64,000 nucleotides of DNA from Acidobacteriota bacterium (lineage in GTDB: Bacteria > Acidobacteriota > Terriglobia > Bryobacterales > Bryobacteraceae): contig JAFLBB010000019.1 of the NCBI GenBank assembly GCA_017304135.1, forward strand, positions 1-64,000. Direction: 5' to 3'. The position numbers and the translations under genes are program-made. The notes under the pieces are model-generated. The model was not told where the DNA came from. It made no database searches and saw only the letters and a program-made list of their open reading frames with translations. The first letter of the stretch is position 1. Each line of letters begins with the position of its first letter. Below, piece by piece: positions 54,286 to 63,393 of this stretch.

Positions 54286-55635
54286 CTAGGCCAGCGAACC
54301 GAGATGCCGCAGCGCGCGCGCCGTCATGCGCGGGGCCGAATCGGGGGCGAGGAAGCTCGACTTGGCGCGCCAGGTTTCGTAACCGCCCACCTGGAATGCC
54401 TCCTCGGTGGGAATGTAGCCGTAGTAGCCGTTGGCAAGCTCAACGAGAAACGTCGCCGGGAACGGACTCTTCTTCTTCACTTCGAGACCGAGCTCCGTGA
54501 ACGCCTCTCCGGGGAAGGTGGCGATGCCCAGAGCACCGATGCGGAGAGCCTGGATCGGCACCTGCACCACCGGCCCGTAGCCGTTGTGAAGCTGCATGGT
54601 TTCGAGGGCGTAGATGTGCGAGCGGTCCTTATATGGTCCGGGCCCGGCCAGGGCCAGCGTGCGCTGCGCGGCGGCCACGGCGTCGCCCGAGGGCAGGCGC
54701 ACACCGCATTCGATCGAATCGAGGGCGGCGTTGAGTTCCACCCAGTCCTGAAACTCAATGCCCTTCCATACGCGATAGCTTTCGGCGGCGAGAATGGCAG
54801 CCACCTCGTCCATGCGGCGATACGGCGGATATGGCTTGGCTGGCGGGTTCAGCGGATTGACGTTGTTTAGATTGCCCGAGCAGGCATTGGCAAGCGCCGC
54901 CATGCAGGGCGTGGTGACACCGGCGAGGCGCAGCAGATGACGGCCCCACAGCGGGAAGTAGTCAGCGCTGATATGCGTGCCGGGAACGCCGCCGACGTAG
55001 TGGAGCGCGTAGCTCGCATAGAGGGCGAGTGGGCGGTCATCAAGCGTATGTACGGCGAGCAGTCCCATGTCGGGATCGATAGGCCCGGACGGTTCGATGA
55101 TATTCGGGCTGCCGGCGGGCGGATTCATGAGCACCTTGTCGGCAGTGCCGCCGAAGGGGTCGGGCGGGATCGTGCCTGCCTTCATGCGGTAGCGGCGATT
55201 GAAGAGCAGGCTCGGCTCGCTGCCCACGCCCCAGCCGATCTTGGACGGCTGCAGGCGTGCGGCGGCCATGCGCACGCAATCGACGATGCGCATCCCCATC
55301 CAGCGCTGATAGAACGCATCGGGCTTGCTTTGGAAGAGGAACGCGCCGGGAGGAGCCGAGTGTGTATGCGTGGCCGAAAGCAGCACGTGCGAGGGCGGGA
55401 TCTTCGTCTCGGCGGCGATCTCCTTCTTGGCCGCGTCGAGCACCTCTTGCGCAACGGCGCAGGAATCGATCGTCGCCAGGGCGATGCGCGCGTTGCCGTT
55501 GTCGAGCACAAGCGCGCGCACGTGAAGCTCGTCGTGGATCTCCGTGGCGGTGTGGTCCGACATCGACCCGGCCTGCGACGAGCCGAGAAGCGGCGTAATG
55601 TTAGCCGTCGCCGCGCCGGCGTGAAAACGGGCCAT
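54286..55635 (-). CDS. Neutral/alkaline ceramidase-like protein
   Basis: A protein of 449 residues from ATG 55635, with GGAGGG upstream. It resembles the N-terminal catalytic domain of neutral ceramidases: AGAATANITPLLG at the start, LATIDSCAVAQEVLDAAK, the metal and substrate region HVLLSATHTHSAPPGAFLFQ, and LANACSGNLNNVNPLNPPA. No signal peptide is visible, unlike many ceramidases. The family cleaves the amide of ceramides or related N-acyl lipids. It follows metF by 18 bases. Confidence 0.82.
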   Translation of the reverse strand: MARFHAGAATANITPLLGSSQAGSMSDHTATEIHDELHVRALVLDNGNARIALATIDSCAVAQEVLDAAKKEIAAETKIPPSHVLLSATHTHSAPPGAFLFQSKPDAFYQRWMGMRIVDCVRMAAARLQPSKIGWGVGSEPSLLFNRRYRMKAGTIPPDPFGGTADKVLMNPPAGSPNIIEPSGPIDPDMGLLAVHTLDDRPLALYASYALHYVGGVPGTHISADYFPLWGRHLLRLAGVTTPCMAALANACSGNLNNVNPLNPPAKPYPPYRRMDEVAAILAAESYRVWKGIEFQDWVELNAALDSIECGVRLPSGDAVAAAQRTLALAGPGPYKDRSHIYALETMQLHNGYGPVVQVPIQALRIGALGIATFPGEAFTELGLEVKKKSPFPATFLVELANGYYGYIPTEEAFQVGGYETWRAKSSFLAPDSAPRMTARALRHLGSLA

Positions 55636-55653
55636 GGGTGCGCCCTCCGTTGC

Positions 55654-56511
55654 CTAGGATTTGATCGCCGACAAGATGACGCGTGTCGACAAGCTCTTGT
55701 TCAGCGTGTAGAAATGCAGGCCCGGCGCGCCGCGGGCGAGCAGTTCGCGGCACTGTGTGATGGCGTGCTCGAGGCCGATGGCCATCACGGCGGCTGCGTC
55801 GTCGCGGTGGCGGTCGAGGCGGGCGTGGAGGGCCTTGGGAATGGAAGCCCCGCACATCTTGGTGAAGCGTTCGATCTGCGCCACGTTGGTGATGGGCATG
55901 ATGCCCGGCACGATGGGCGCGGTGATGCCGGCGGCGCGGGCGCGGGCCACGTAGGCGAAATAGTCGTTGTTATCGAAGAAAAGCTGCGTGATGAGGAAGC
56001 GCGCGCCGAGCTCGGTTTTGCGCTGCGTCCAGCGCAGATCTTCGTCGGGATTCACCGCCTGCGGGTGCATTTCCGGGTAGCAGGCCGCCCCGAGGCCAAC
56101 GTCGAAGCGCTCGCGCAGGAACTCAATCAACTCGGTGGCGTGGCGGAACTCGCCATCAGCGGGCAGCCCCTCCTTGGGCACGTCGCCGCGCAAGGCGAGG
56201 ATGTTCACGATGCCGCTGGAAACGAGGCGGCCGGCGATTTCGGCAATCTCATCGCGCGTGTGGCCGAGGCAGGCCAGGTGGGCCATGGTGGGAATGCGCA
56301 GCGAGTTCTGGATGTGCGCCACCAGCTCCAGCGTGCGCGCTCGCGTGCTGCCGCCTGCGCCGTAGGTGACGGAGATAAAGTCGGGCTGATGCAGTTCCTG
56401 CAGCTCCGCCGCGGTCGCTAACAGATCGTCGGCCGCGGCCTCTGTCTTCGGCGGAAAGAACTCAAAGCTGAAGACAGGGGTGCCGCGGCCGTAAAAATCA
56501 CCAATGATCAC
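55654..56511 (-). CDS. metF: Methylenetetrahydrofolate reductase (MetF)
   Basis: A protein of 285 residues from GTG 56511. It has the TIM-barrel features of MetF: FSFEFFPPKTEAAADDLLAT, FISVTYGAGGSTRARTLELV (FAD/folate site), HLACLGHTRDEI, LALRGDVPKEG and FLITQLFFDNNDYFAYV. It reduces methylene-THF to methyl-THF for methionine. A -10-like TACCAT lies 7 bases before GTG. It is 27 bases after fdhA on the same strand; both handle one-carbon units. Confidence 0.95.
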   Translation of the reverse strand: MIIGDFYGRGTPVFSFEFFPPKTEAAADDLLATAAELQELHQPDFISVTYGAGGSTRARTLELVAHIQNSLRIPTMAHLACLGHTRDEIAEIAGRLVSSGIVNILALRGDVPKEGLPADGEFRHATELIEFLRERFDVGLGAACYPEMHPQAVNPDEDLRWTQRKTELGARFLITQLFFDNNDYFAYVARARAAGITAPIVPGIMPITNVAQIERFTKMCGASIPKALHARLDRHRDDAAAVMAIGLEHAITQCRELLARGAPGLHFYTLNKSLSTRVILSAIKS

Positions 56512-56538
56512 AAAGGCTATGGTAGCGTGAGCCGGGCT

Positions 56539-57738
56539 TTACGCAGCCGACTTGCGCACAATGCCGTGCGGGTCGAGGACGAACTTCTTGGCTGCGCCCT
56601 TGTCGAAATCCATGTAGCCGCTGGGCGCGTCTTCGATGCCGATGACGCTCACGTTCACCGCCTTGGCGATCTGAATCTTGTCGTGCAGGATGGCCATCAT
56701 GAGGTTGCGGTTGTAGCTCATCACCGGGCACTGGCCGGTGTGGAAGTGGTGCGATTTGGCCCAGCCCAAGCCGATGCGAATGCCGAGCATGCCGATCTTG
56801 GCATTGTCGTCGACGCCGCCCGGATCGCCCGTCACATAGAGCCCGGGAATGCCCAGGCCGCCGCCGGCGCGCGTGAGGTCCATGAGCGAATTGAGTACGG
56901 TGGCGGGGCGCTCCACAGCCGCGTCCGAGCCGTGGCCGCGCGCTTCAAAGCCGACGCAATCGACGCCGCAATCCACTTCGGGCACGCCGAGAATCTGCTC
57001 AATCTGTTCGGCGATGTTGGCGTGCTTGCCGACGTCGATCGTCTCGCAACCGAAGCTGCGGGCCTGCGCGAGGCGTTCGGGAATCAGATCGCCGACGATC
57101 ACCACAGCCGCGCCCAGCAACTGGCACGAGGCCGCACAGGCAAGGCCGACAGGGCCGCCACCGGCCACATAGACCGTCGCTCCCGGCTTCACGCCCGCCG
57201 TCACCGCGCCGTGATAGCCGGTGGGGAAGATATCGCTGAGCAGCGTGAGGTCCTTGATCTTTGCCAGCGCCTTGTCGCGGTCAGGGAACTTCAACAGGTT
57301 CCAATCGGCATAAGGCACCATGACGTAATCGGCTTGGCCGCCGACCCACCCGCCCATATCGACGTAGCCGTAGGCCGCGCCCGGACGCGCCGGATTCACG
57401 TTCAGGCAGATGCCCGTCTTGCCTTCCTTGCAGTTGCGGCAACGCCCGCAGGCAATATTGAAGGGCACCGAGCAGATGTCGCCCACCTTGACGAATTCGA
57501 CGTCGCGGCCGGCCTCAATCACTTCGCCCGTGATCTCATGGCCCAGCACGAGGCCCGTCGGCGCCGTCGTGCGCCCGCGCACCATGTGTTGATCGCTGCC
57601 GCAAATGTTGGTGGCGACGATCTTCAAAATAACGCCATGCTCACACTTGCGGTCACCCAGCGCCAGCTTCGGATAGTCAATCGACAGAACTTCGACCTTC
57701 CCAGGTCCCATGTATGCAACGCCGCGGTTTGATGCCAT
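56539..57738 (-). CDS. fdhA: Glutathione-independent formaldehyde dehydrogenase
   Basis: A protein of 399 residues of the zinc-dependent alcohol dehydrogenase family. Catalytic zinc ligands Cys in TNICGSDQHMVRGRT and His in LVLGHEITGEVIEAG, and the four structural cysteines in FNIACGRCRNCKEGKTGICL, are present, followed by the NAD Rossmann motif VYVAGGGPVGLACAASC. The insert AYGYVDMGGWVGGQADYVMV and the ending SGYMDFDKGAAKKFVLDPHG are typical of Pseudomonas putida-type FDH, which carries NAD tightly. It oxidises formaldehyde. The pairing with metF suggests a one-carbon unit. Confidence 0.93.
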   Translation of the reverse strand: MASNRGVAYMGPGKVEVLSIDYPKLALGDRKCEHGVILKIVATNICGSDQHMVRGRTTAPTGLVLGHEITGEVIEAGRDVEFVKVGDICSVPFNIACGRCRNCKEGKTGICLNVNPARPGAAYGYVDMGGWVGGQADYVMVPYADWNLLKFPDRDKALAKIKDLTLLSDIFPTGYHGAVTAGVKPGATVYVAGGGPVGLACAASCQLLGAAVVIVGDLIPERLAQARSFGCETIDVGKHANIAEQIEQILGVPEVDCGVDCVGFEARGHGSDAAVERPATVLNSLMDLTRAGGGLGIPGLYVTGDPGGVDDNAKIGMLGIRIGLGWAKSHHFHTGQCPVMSYNRNLMMAILHDKIQIAKAVNVSVIGIEDAPSGYMDFDKGAAKKFVLDPHGIVRKSAA

Positions 57739-57932
57739 AACGGGGGTCTCCTTTTCGCCCAGGCTCGGGCCTGACTCGGGGGACCGGTCCGCAACGCGAG
57801 TGAACGGCCGGCGCTGTTCAGGCTGAGCAGGCGACAGTTCATCACAATTTCCACGAACGGGTCAAGCGGTGCCGCCAGCGGGCGTTCGCGCCGAATGAGT
57901 GGGCCTGCCCGCCACGGCTTCTCATTTCGCAC

Positions 57933-57938
57933 TAGACT
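57933..57938 (+). promoter_or_regulatory. -10 box just before the sulfatase start
   Basis: TAGACT ends 6 bases before ATG 57945, suggesting a leaderless or nearly leaderless transcript. The other part of the 206-base divergent gap to fdhA holds no gene. Confidence 0.35.
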
Positions 57939-57944
57939 GCACCT

Positions 57945-59747
57945 ATGCAACGCCGCCAGTTCCTTGCCGCCGCCACCGCCCCGCTGGTTGCCCAAACCAC
58001 TCCGCCGCGCCCCGCCCCACCGCGGCCCAACGTCATCGTGATCCTCACCGACGACCAGGGCTTCGCCGACCTCGGCGCGCACGGCAATCCTCGATTAAAG
58101 ACGCCGAACCTCGACAAGTTGCACGGCGAATCGGTGCGGCTCACCGACTTTCACGTGACCCCGATGTGCACGCCCACGCGCGGCCAATTGCTCACCGGGC
58201 GCGACGCGCTGGTCAACGGCGCGGTGAACGTATCGAGCGGCCGCACGCTGCTGCGGCGCGACCTTCCCACCATGGCCGACATCTTTGCCGCCTCCGGCTA
58301 TCGCACCGGCATCTTCGGCAAATGGCACCTCGGCGATTCCTATCCCTACCGCCCCGAGGATCGCGGCTTTCATGAGGCCGTGTGGTTCCCGTCATCGCAT
58401 ATCGGCGCCACCTCCGACGCCTGGAACAACGATTACTTCAACGACCGCTACCGCCACAACGGCAAGCTGGAACAGTACAAGGGCTACTGCACCGACATCT
58501 TCTTCGACAGCGCCATCGACTGGATGCGGGCGCGGCAGACAGCCGGCGAGCGCTTCTTCACCTACCTGCCGCTGAACGCCGCGCACGGCCCGCTGTTCGT
58601 GCCCGACAAATACCGCGAACCCTACCGTGACCTGCCGCGCCCGCTGGCGAGCTTCTTCGGCATGATCGCCAACATCGATGAGAACGTGGGCAAGCTCGAA
58701 GCGTTTCTCGCCGAAACCGGGCTGCGCGACAACACCATCCTCATCTTCATGACCGACAACGGCGGCACGGCCGGAGTCGATTTCTTCAACGCCGGTCAGC
58801 GCGGCCGCAAGATCACGCTGTGGGAAGGCGGCCATCGTGTGCCCTTCTTCCTGCGCTGGCCCAAGGGCGCGCTCGGCGGCTCGGCGCAGAAAGCGAAGTC
58901 GGTCAGGGAACTCACCGAGGTGCAGGATGTGTTGCCGACGCTGATCGACCTGTGCGGATTGAAGAAGCCCGCGGCGAAGTTCGATGGCCTCAGCCTGGCG
59001 CCGCTGATGCGCGGCCAGATTGCGCGGCTTCCGGAGCGCATGCTCGTGATCCAGTTCGGCCGCATGAACGTGGGCCGCCCGCAGTGGGGCGATTCCTGCG
59101 TGCTGTGGAACAATTGGCGGCTGGTGTATCTCACCGAGTTGTACGACGTCTCCCGCGATCCGGCGCAGAAGGTGAACGTCATCAAGGACCATCCTGACAT
59201 CGCCGCGCGCATGACGGCTCACTACGAGAACTGGTGGAAGCAGGTGGAGCCTCGCCTGGAGCACCATCTGCCCATCCACATCGGTTCCGAGCGCGAGAAC
59301 CCCACGCTCGCCTCACCCACCGAGTGGGCCGACGTGTTCATGGATCAGGGAAGCCAGATCCGCGCCGGGCTGCGGCGCAACGGCTTCTGGCATGTGATGG
59401 TGGAGCACAACGGGCGCTACGAGTTCACGCTGCGCCGCTGGGCCAGGGATGTCGATGCGGCCATGCGCGATCCGCTGCCGCCGCACCAGACTGAAGATGG
59501 CGCCAGCTACGCCGCCGGCGTCGCGCTGCCCATTCATCGCGCCCGGCTCGCCATCGCGGGCATCGATCAATCACAATCGGTGGCGGCCGGCACGCGCGAG
59601 GTGAGGTTCACCGTTCAGCTTTTGGAAGGCTGGACGAAGATGCAGACCTGGTTCTACGACGACAAGGGGGCCGAGATCAGCGGCGCCTACTATGTGTATG
59701 TGGAGCGCAAGACGCCCGTGCCCGCCGCCGACGTTTCGAAAGCCTGA
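57945..59747 (+). CDS. Exported arylsulfatase
   Basis: A protein of 600 residues with a twin-arginine-like signal (MQRRQFLAAATAPLVAQ). It is a type I sulfatase: metal ligands in VIVILTDDQGFADLGAHG, the formylglycine motif Cys75-x-Pro-x-Arg in TPMCTPTRGQLLTGR, GIFGKWHLGDSYPYRP, and the second metal site IFMTDNGGTAGV. After the catalytic domain (to about residue 430) a beta C-terminal module follows. The cysteine must be converted to formylglycine by a separate enzyme, not seen here. It probably removes sulfate from polysaccharides or glycolipids. The next gene begins 3 bases after its stop. Confidence 0.95.
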   Translation: MQRRQFLAAATAPLVAQTTPPRPAPPRPNVIVILTDDQGFADLGAHGNPRLKTPNLDKLHGESVRLTDFHVTPMCTPTRGQLLTGRDALVNGAVNVSSGRTLLRRDLPTMADIFAASGYRTGIFGKWHLGDSYPYRPEDRGFHEAVWFPSSHIGATSDAWNNDYFNDRYRHNGKLEQYKGYCTDIFFDSAIDWMRARQTAGERFFTYLPLNAAHGPLFVPDKYREPYRDLPRPLASFFGMIANIDENVGKLEAFLAETGLRDNTILIFMTDNGGTAGVDFFNAGQRGRKITLWEGGHRVPFFLRWPKGALGGSAQKAKSVRELTEVQDVLPTLIDLCGLKKPAAKFDGLSLAPLMRGQIARLPERMLVIQFGRMNVGRPQWGDSCVLWNNWRLVYLTELYDVSRDPAQKVNVIKDHPDIAARMTAHYENWWKQVEPRLEHHLPIHIGSERENPTLASPTEWADVFMDQGSQIRAGLRRNGFWHVMVEHNGRYEFTLRRWARDVDAAMRDPLPPHQTEDGASYAAGVALPIHRARLAIAGIDQSQSVAAGTREVRFTVQLLEGWTKMQTWFYDDKGAEISGAYYVYVERKTPVPAADVSKA

Positions 59748-59750
59748 CGC

Positions 59751-61127
59751 ATGCGCATTTGGGAGTGGTCATTGATGGCCCTGCTGATGGGCGCGGCGCG
59801 CTTGGCGCACGCAGGCATCCTGTGGGTGGAGGAAGCCTATCCGGCGGCCGCGGCCATTCAGATGAAGCACGGGCTGTGGCCCTATCGCGATTTCTTCTAT
59901 GACAAGCCGCCGCTACCGGCGCTGCTCTATCGGCTCACCAACATCACGCAGGGCGTGGAGTTGCGCATCCTCGGCGCGCTGTTTGTGATCTGGTGCGCGT
60001 GGCTCATCGCCGACTTCGCGCGCGAGCATTGGGGCGAGGCCGAATCGCGCGCAGCGGCCTGGCTCACAGCCTTCTTCCTCACGTTCGATACGCCCAGCGC
60101 CGTAATGGCGCTCGCGCCTGACCTGCTGCTGTTCGTGCCCCACGTTGCCGCGGTGTGGCTGGCCTGGCGAAAAAACGCGCTCGCCTCGGGCATCGTCTGC
60201 GGACTCGCCCTGCTCACCAACGCCAAGGCCGCGCTGCTCATTCCCGTCTGCATGGCCTTCGCCGGCGGCTTCGCCTGGCCCATCCCCGCCGCCGCGCTCG
60301 CCTTCGCCGCGCTGCCCTTCTGGATTCCCGGCTACCGCGAGCAGGTGTGGGACTTCGGCCGTCTCTATGCGCAGGACACCTTTGTCGCCGCGCCCTGGAA
60401 GGAAGGCGCGCTGCGCACGGGCAACTGGCTGGGCTTCCACGCCGCACTGGTGATTCCCGCCGCGTGGGCCTTGTGGCGCGACCGCGACTGGCGCTGGGCC
60501 GTGTGGATCGTGTTCTCCTGCGCCAGCGTCGTCATGGGCCTGCGCTTTTTCCCGCGCTACTATTTCGCGCTGTTGCCCGTGGCCGTGTTGCTCGCCGCGC
60601 GTGGACTCCACTTGCTGCCCCGCCCCGCGCGGCTGCTCATGCTGGCCCTGCTGCTCATCCCCGCCGCTCGCTTCGGCCCGCGCTTCGTCACGCTCTACGA
60701 CGCAGGCGATGCGCAGTGGAGCGACACGGCGATGAACCGCGACAGCCGCAATGTGCGCGATGTCTTCGCGCGGCTTCCCTTGAAAGAGGAGAGCGTGTTC
60801 GTCTGGGGTTACCGGCCTGACATCCTCGTCTACCTCGGCCGGCCCGTGGGCGCGCCGTTTCTCGATTCGCAGCCGCTCACCGGTGTGCTCGCTGACCGCC
60901 ACTTGACCAGCAGCCAACCCACCGCCCCGGCGCTGGCCAGCACCAACCGCCAGGCCCTGATCGAGCGGCGTCCCAGCTTCATCATCGACGGTTTAGGACG
61001 GTACAATCCGAAACTGGCGATCACCGAATTCCCTGAACTCGCAGCGTGGCTCAAGGCCCACTATCGACCCTACTTCAGCACCGAAGGGACGTTCGTTTAC
61101 CGTCTAGCGCCCGCTCCAGCACGGTGA
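59751..61127 (+). CDS. GT-C-type membrane glycosyltransferase-like protein (GT39/ArnT-like)
   Basis: A protein of 458 residues with about ten membrane segments. The first periplasmic loop after helix 1 has the acidic start EEAYPAAAAIQMKHGLWPYR, then DFFYDKPPLPALLYRL, which matches the D/E-x-x and KPPL pattern of GT39/ArnT-type GT-C enzymes. The C-terminal quarter is soluble. It would transfer a sugar from a lipid carrier to a protein or lipid on the outer side of the inner membrane. It follows the sulfatase by 3 bases and overlaps the enoyl-CoA hydratase tail by 24 bases. Confidence 0.82.
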   Translation: MRIWEWSLMALLMGAARLAHAGILWVEEAYPAAAAIQMKHGLWPYRDFFYDKPPLPALLYRLTNITQGVELRILGALFVIWCAWLIADFAREHWGEAESRAAAWLTAFFLTFDTPSAVMALAPDLLLFVPHVAAVWLAWRKNALASGIVCGLALLTNAKAALLIPVCMAFAGGFAWPIPAAALAFAALPFWIPGYREQVWDFGRLYAQDTFVAAPWKEGALRTGNWLGFHAALVIPAAWALWRDRDWRWAVWIVFSCASVVMGLRFFPRYYFALLPVAVLLAARGLHLLPRPARLLMLALLLIPAARFGPRFVTLYDAGDAQWSDTAMNRDSRNVRDVFARLPLKEESVFVWGYRPDILVYLGRPVGAPFLDSQPLTGVLADRHLTSSQPTAPALASTNRQALIERRPSFIIDGLGRYNPKLAITEFPELAAWLKAHYRPYFSTEGTFVYRLAPAPAR

Positions 61128-61874
61128 GCGCTTTTCAAGAAACGCGCCGATGCCTTCCTGCGCGTCAGCGGCGAGCGCGTTCATCGACATCACTTCCTTC
61201 GCATAGGCATACGCCTTCGGCTGCTCCAGATCGATCTGCGCGTAGAAGGCCTGCTTGCCCAGCGCCACGGTGAACGAACTCGACGCGGCCACCTGACCGG
61301 CGAGTTCGCGCGTGGTCGTCTCGAGTTCCGCCGCCGGCACAACGCGGTTCACCAGCCCCCATTCGGCTGCCGTCGCCGCATCCACCAACCGCCCGGTGAG
61401 CAGCATCTCCATGGCACGCTTCCGTCCAATCGCGCGCGTGAGGGCCACCATCGGCGTCGTGCAGAAGAGGCCGATCTTCACGCCCGGCGTGGCAAACGCG
61501 GCGGCCTCGCTCGCCACCACCAGATCGCACGTTGCCGCCAACTGGCAGCCCGCGGCCGTGGCCAAGCCCTGCACCTGCGCAATCACCGGTTGCGGAATCG
61601 ACTGCACCAGCGCCATCAACTCCGTGCAGACGTCGAAGAGTTCTCGGTACTCCACCACGCTGCGCCCCACCATCTCGCTCAAATCGTGGCCGCTCGAAAA
61701 CACCTTGCCCTCGGCCGCCAGCACCACTGCCCGCGCCCCGGCATCAGCCCCCACCGCGCGCAGCTTCGCCATCAACTCGCGCATCAACTCGAGCGAGAGC
61801 GCATTGCGCTTCTCGGCGCGGTTCAACGTCACCACAGCCACCGCGCCCTCGCGCGCCACCTTCACCAAGGTCAT
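61104..61874 (-). CDS. Enoyl-CoA hydratase/isomerase family protein
   Basis: A protein of 256 residues from ATG 61874 with GGAGG upstream; a longer frame to 62102 runs antisense to the Nramp gene. The crotonase fold is clear: VAVVTLNRAEKRNALSLELM, the oxyanion site AEGKVFSSGHDLSEM, and IPQPVIAQVQGLATAAGCQL, with ATCDLVVASEAAAFATPGVK. One usual catalytic Glu position (in the region around AAGCQ) is not the typical glutamate, so hydratase activity is not certain. It overlaps the upstream gene end to end. Confidence 0.88.
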   Translation of the reverse strand: MTLVKVAREGAVAVVTLNRAEKRNALSLELMRELMAKLRAVGADAGARAVVLAAEGKVFSSGHDLSEMVGRSVVEYRELFDVCTELMALVQSIPQPVIAQVQGLATAAGCQLAATCDLVVASEAAAFATPGVKIGLFCTTPMVALTRAIGRKRAMEMLLTGRLVDAATAAEWGLVNRVVPAAELETTTRELAGQVAASSSFTVALGKQAFYAQIDLEQPKAYAYAKEVMSMNALAADAQEGIGAFLEKRSPCWSGR

Positions 61875-61908
61875 GCCGTAACGCCTCCTGGTGATAGCAT
61901 AACGGCCC

Positions 61909-63369
61909 ATGCGCTCGTTTCCCGCCTGGGACAAAGACACGCTGCCCGAGGTGCCCGATGCCGGCCGCCGCAAGTGGACCTCGCTCATCGGTCCTGGGCT
62001 CCTCATGGTAGGCGCCAATATCGGCGGCGGCGAATGGCTCTTTGGTCCGCTCGTCACGGCGCAGTATGGCGGCAAGGTGTTGTGGCTGGCCACCGTGTCC
62101 ATCCTCGTGCAGGTAGCCTACAACCTCGCCGTGATGCGCTACGCCCTCTACACCGGTGAGTCGATCTTCGTCGGCTTCTTTCGCACGCCCCCCGGCCCCA
62201 CGTTCTGGACCGGCTTCTATCTGCTCTTCGAGTTCGGCGCCATCTGGCCCTACCTCAGTTCCAACGCCGCCGTACCGCTGGCCAGCGCGCTGCTCGGCCG
62301 CCTGCCCACGGCCGCCGACGCCGACTTCGTGCGCATGCTCGGCTACGCCATCTTCTGCTGCGCCTTCATCCCGCTCATCTTCGGCGGCAAGGTCTATTAC
62401 GCGCTGGAGAAGGTGATGGTGACCAAGCTCGTCATCGTGCTCAGCTTCCTCGGCTTCGTTTGTGTGTTTTACGTGAGCCCGGCCACGTGGTGGGAGGTGA
62501 TCAGCGGCTTCTTCCGCTTCGGCACACTGCCTGAGGGCGAATTCAACTGGGCGACACTGGCCGCCTTCAGTGCCGTGGCGGGCGCGGGCGGGTTGACGAA
62601 TTCGGCCTTCTCCAGCTACGCGCGCGACAAAGGTTGGGGCATGGGCGCCAAGACCGGCGCCATTCCTTCGGCCATCGGCGGCCGTACTGTCAAGCTCTCG
62701 CACACCGGAAAGGTCTTTGAGGTGACGGCGGAATCGTTGCCCTTGTGGCGGCGGTGGCTGCAGGTGATTGAACGCGACCAGTTCTGGCTGTGGCTGCCGG
62801 GTTGTCTCTTGGGCATGGCTCTGCCGGCGATGTTTTCACTCGAGTTCGTGCGCGGCGTCAAGAATGTCGACGGCAATGCCGTGGCGGCGATGACGGCCGA
62901 TGCGTTGGCGCGGTCGCATGGCCAGGTGTTCTGGTTCCTCACGCTGCTCTGCGGGTTCCTCATCATGGCCCCCACGCAGGTGAGCCAGTTGGATTCCATC
63001 GCCCGCCGCTGGACCGACATCATCTGGATTGGCGCCCGGCGCACGCATTCGATGGAAACGCACAAGGTGAAGATTGTCTACTACACCATCCTCGGCGTTT
63101 ACTTCTTTTGGGGCCTCATCGCGCTGCGCATCACGCCCAATCCGCTCGTGCTCGCCATCGCCACCGGCGTCATGTGGAACTTCGCGCTCGGCTTCACCGC
63201 CCTGCACACGCTCAGCGTCCTGCGCCGTCTGTTGCCGCGCGAGTTGCAGCCCGGCTGGCTGGCACAATTTGGACTGGTGGCCTGCGCCACGTTCTACTTC
63301 GGCATCTCCGGCCTCGGCTTCGTCCAGCAGTGGCCCAAGGTGGTGGCCTGGCTGGGCTCGCTTTGGTAG
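61909..63369 (+). CDS. Nramp-related membrane transporter lacking canonical metal motifs
   Basis: A protein of 486 residues with about eleven or twelve membrane segments and the Nramp/APC-type fold. The first helix reads GPGLLMVGANIGGGEWLFGP. Canonical Nramp has the metal-binding DPGN there, which is absent. The sixth-helix region reads AGAGGLTNSAFSSYARDKGW in place of the usual MPH motif. It therefore probably moves some other substrate, though annotation pipelines call such proteins Nramp family divalent metal transporters. It is co-directional with the downstream metallophosphoesterase. Confidence 0.75.
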   Translation: MRSFPAWDKDTLPEVPDAGRRKWTSLIGPGLLMVGANIGGGEWLFGPLVTAQYGGKVLWLATVSILVQVAYNLAVMRYALYTGESIFVGFFRTPPGPTFWTGFYLLFEFGAIWPYLSSNAAVPLASALLGRLPTAADADFVRMLGYAIFCCAFIPLIFGGKVYYALEKVMVTKLVIVLSFLGFVCVFYVSPATWWEVISGFFRFGTLPEGEFNWATLAAFSAVAGAGGLTNSAFSSYARDKGWGMGAKTGAIPSAIGGRTVKLSHTGKVFEVTAESLPLWRRWLQVIERDQFWLWLPGCLLGMALPAMFSLEFVRGVKNVDGNAVAAMTADALARSHGQVFWFLTLLCGFLIMAPTQVSQLDSIARRWTDIIWIGARRTHSMETHKVKIVYYTILGVYFFWGLIALRITPNPLVLAIATGVMWNFALGFTALHTLSVLRRLLPRELQPGWLAQFGLVACATFYFGISGLGFVQQWPKVVAWLGSLW

Positions 63370-63393
63370 CGGAGCGGTTGCGATACTGAGAGG

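Noticed and set aside
57739-57944. dif-like recombination site near the skew change
   Set aside because: I looked for an AT-rich palindromic 28-mer in this and other gaps from 54 to 64 kb and found none.
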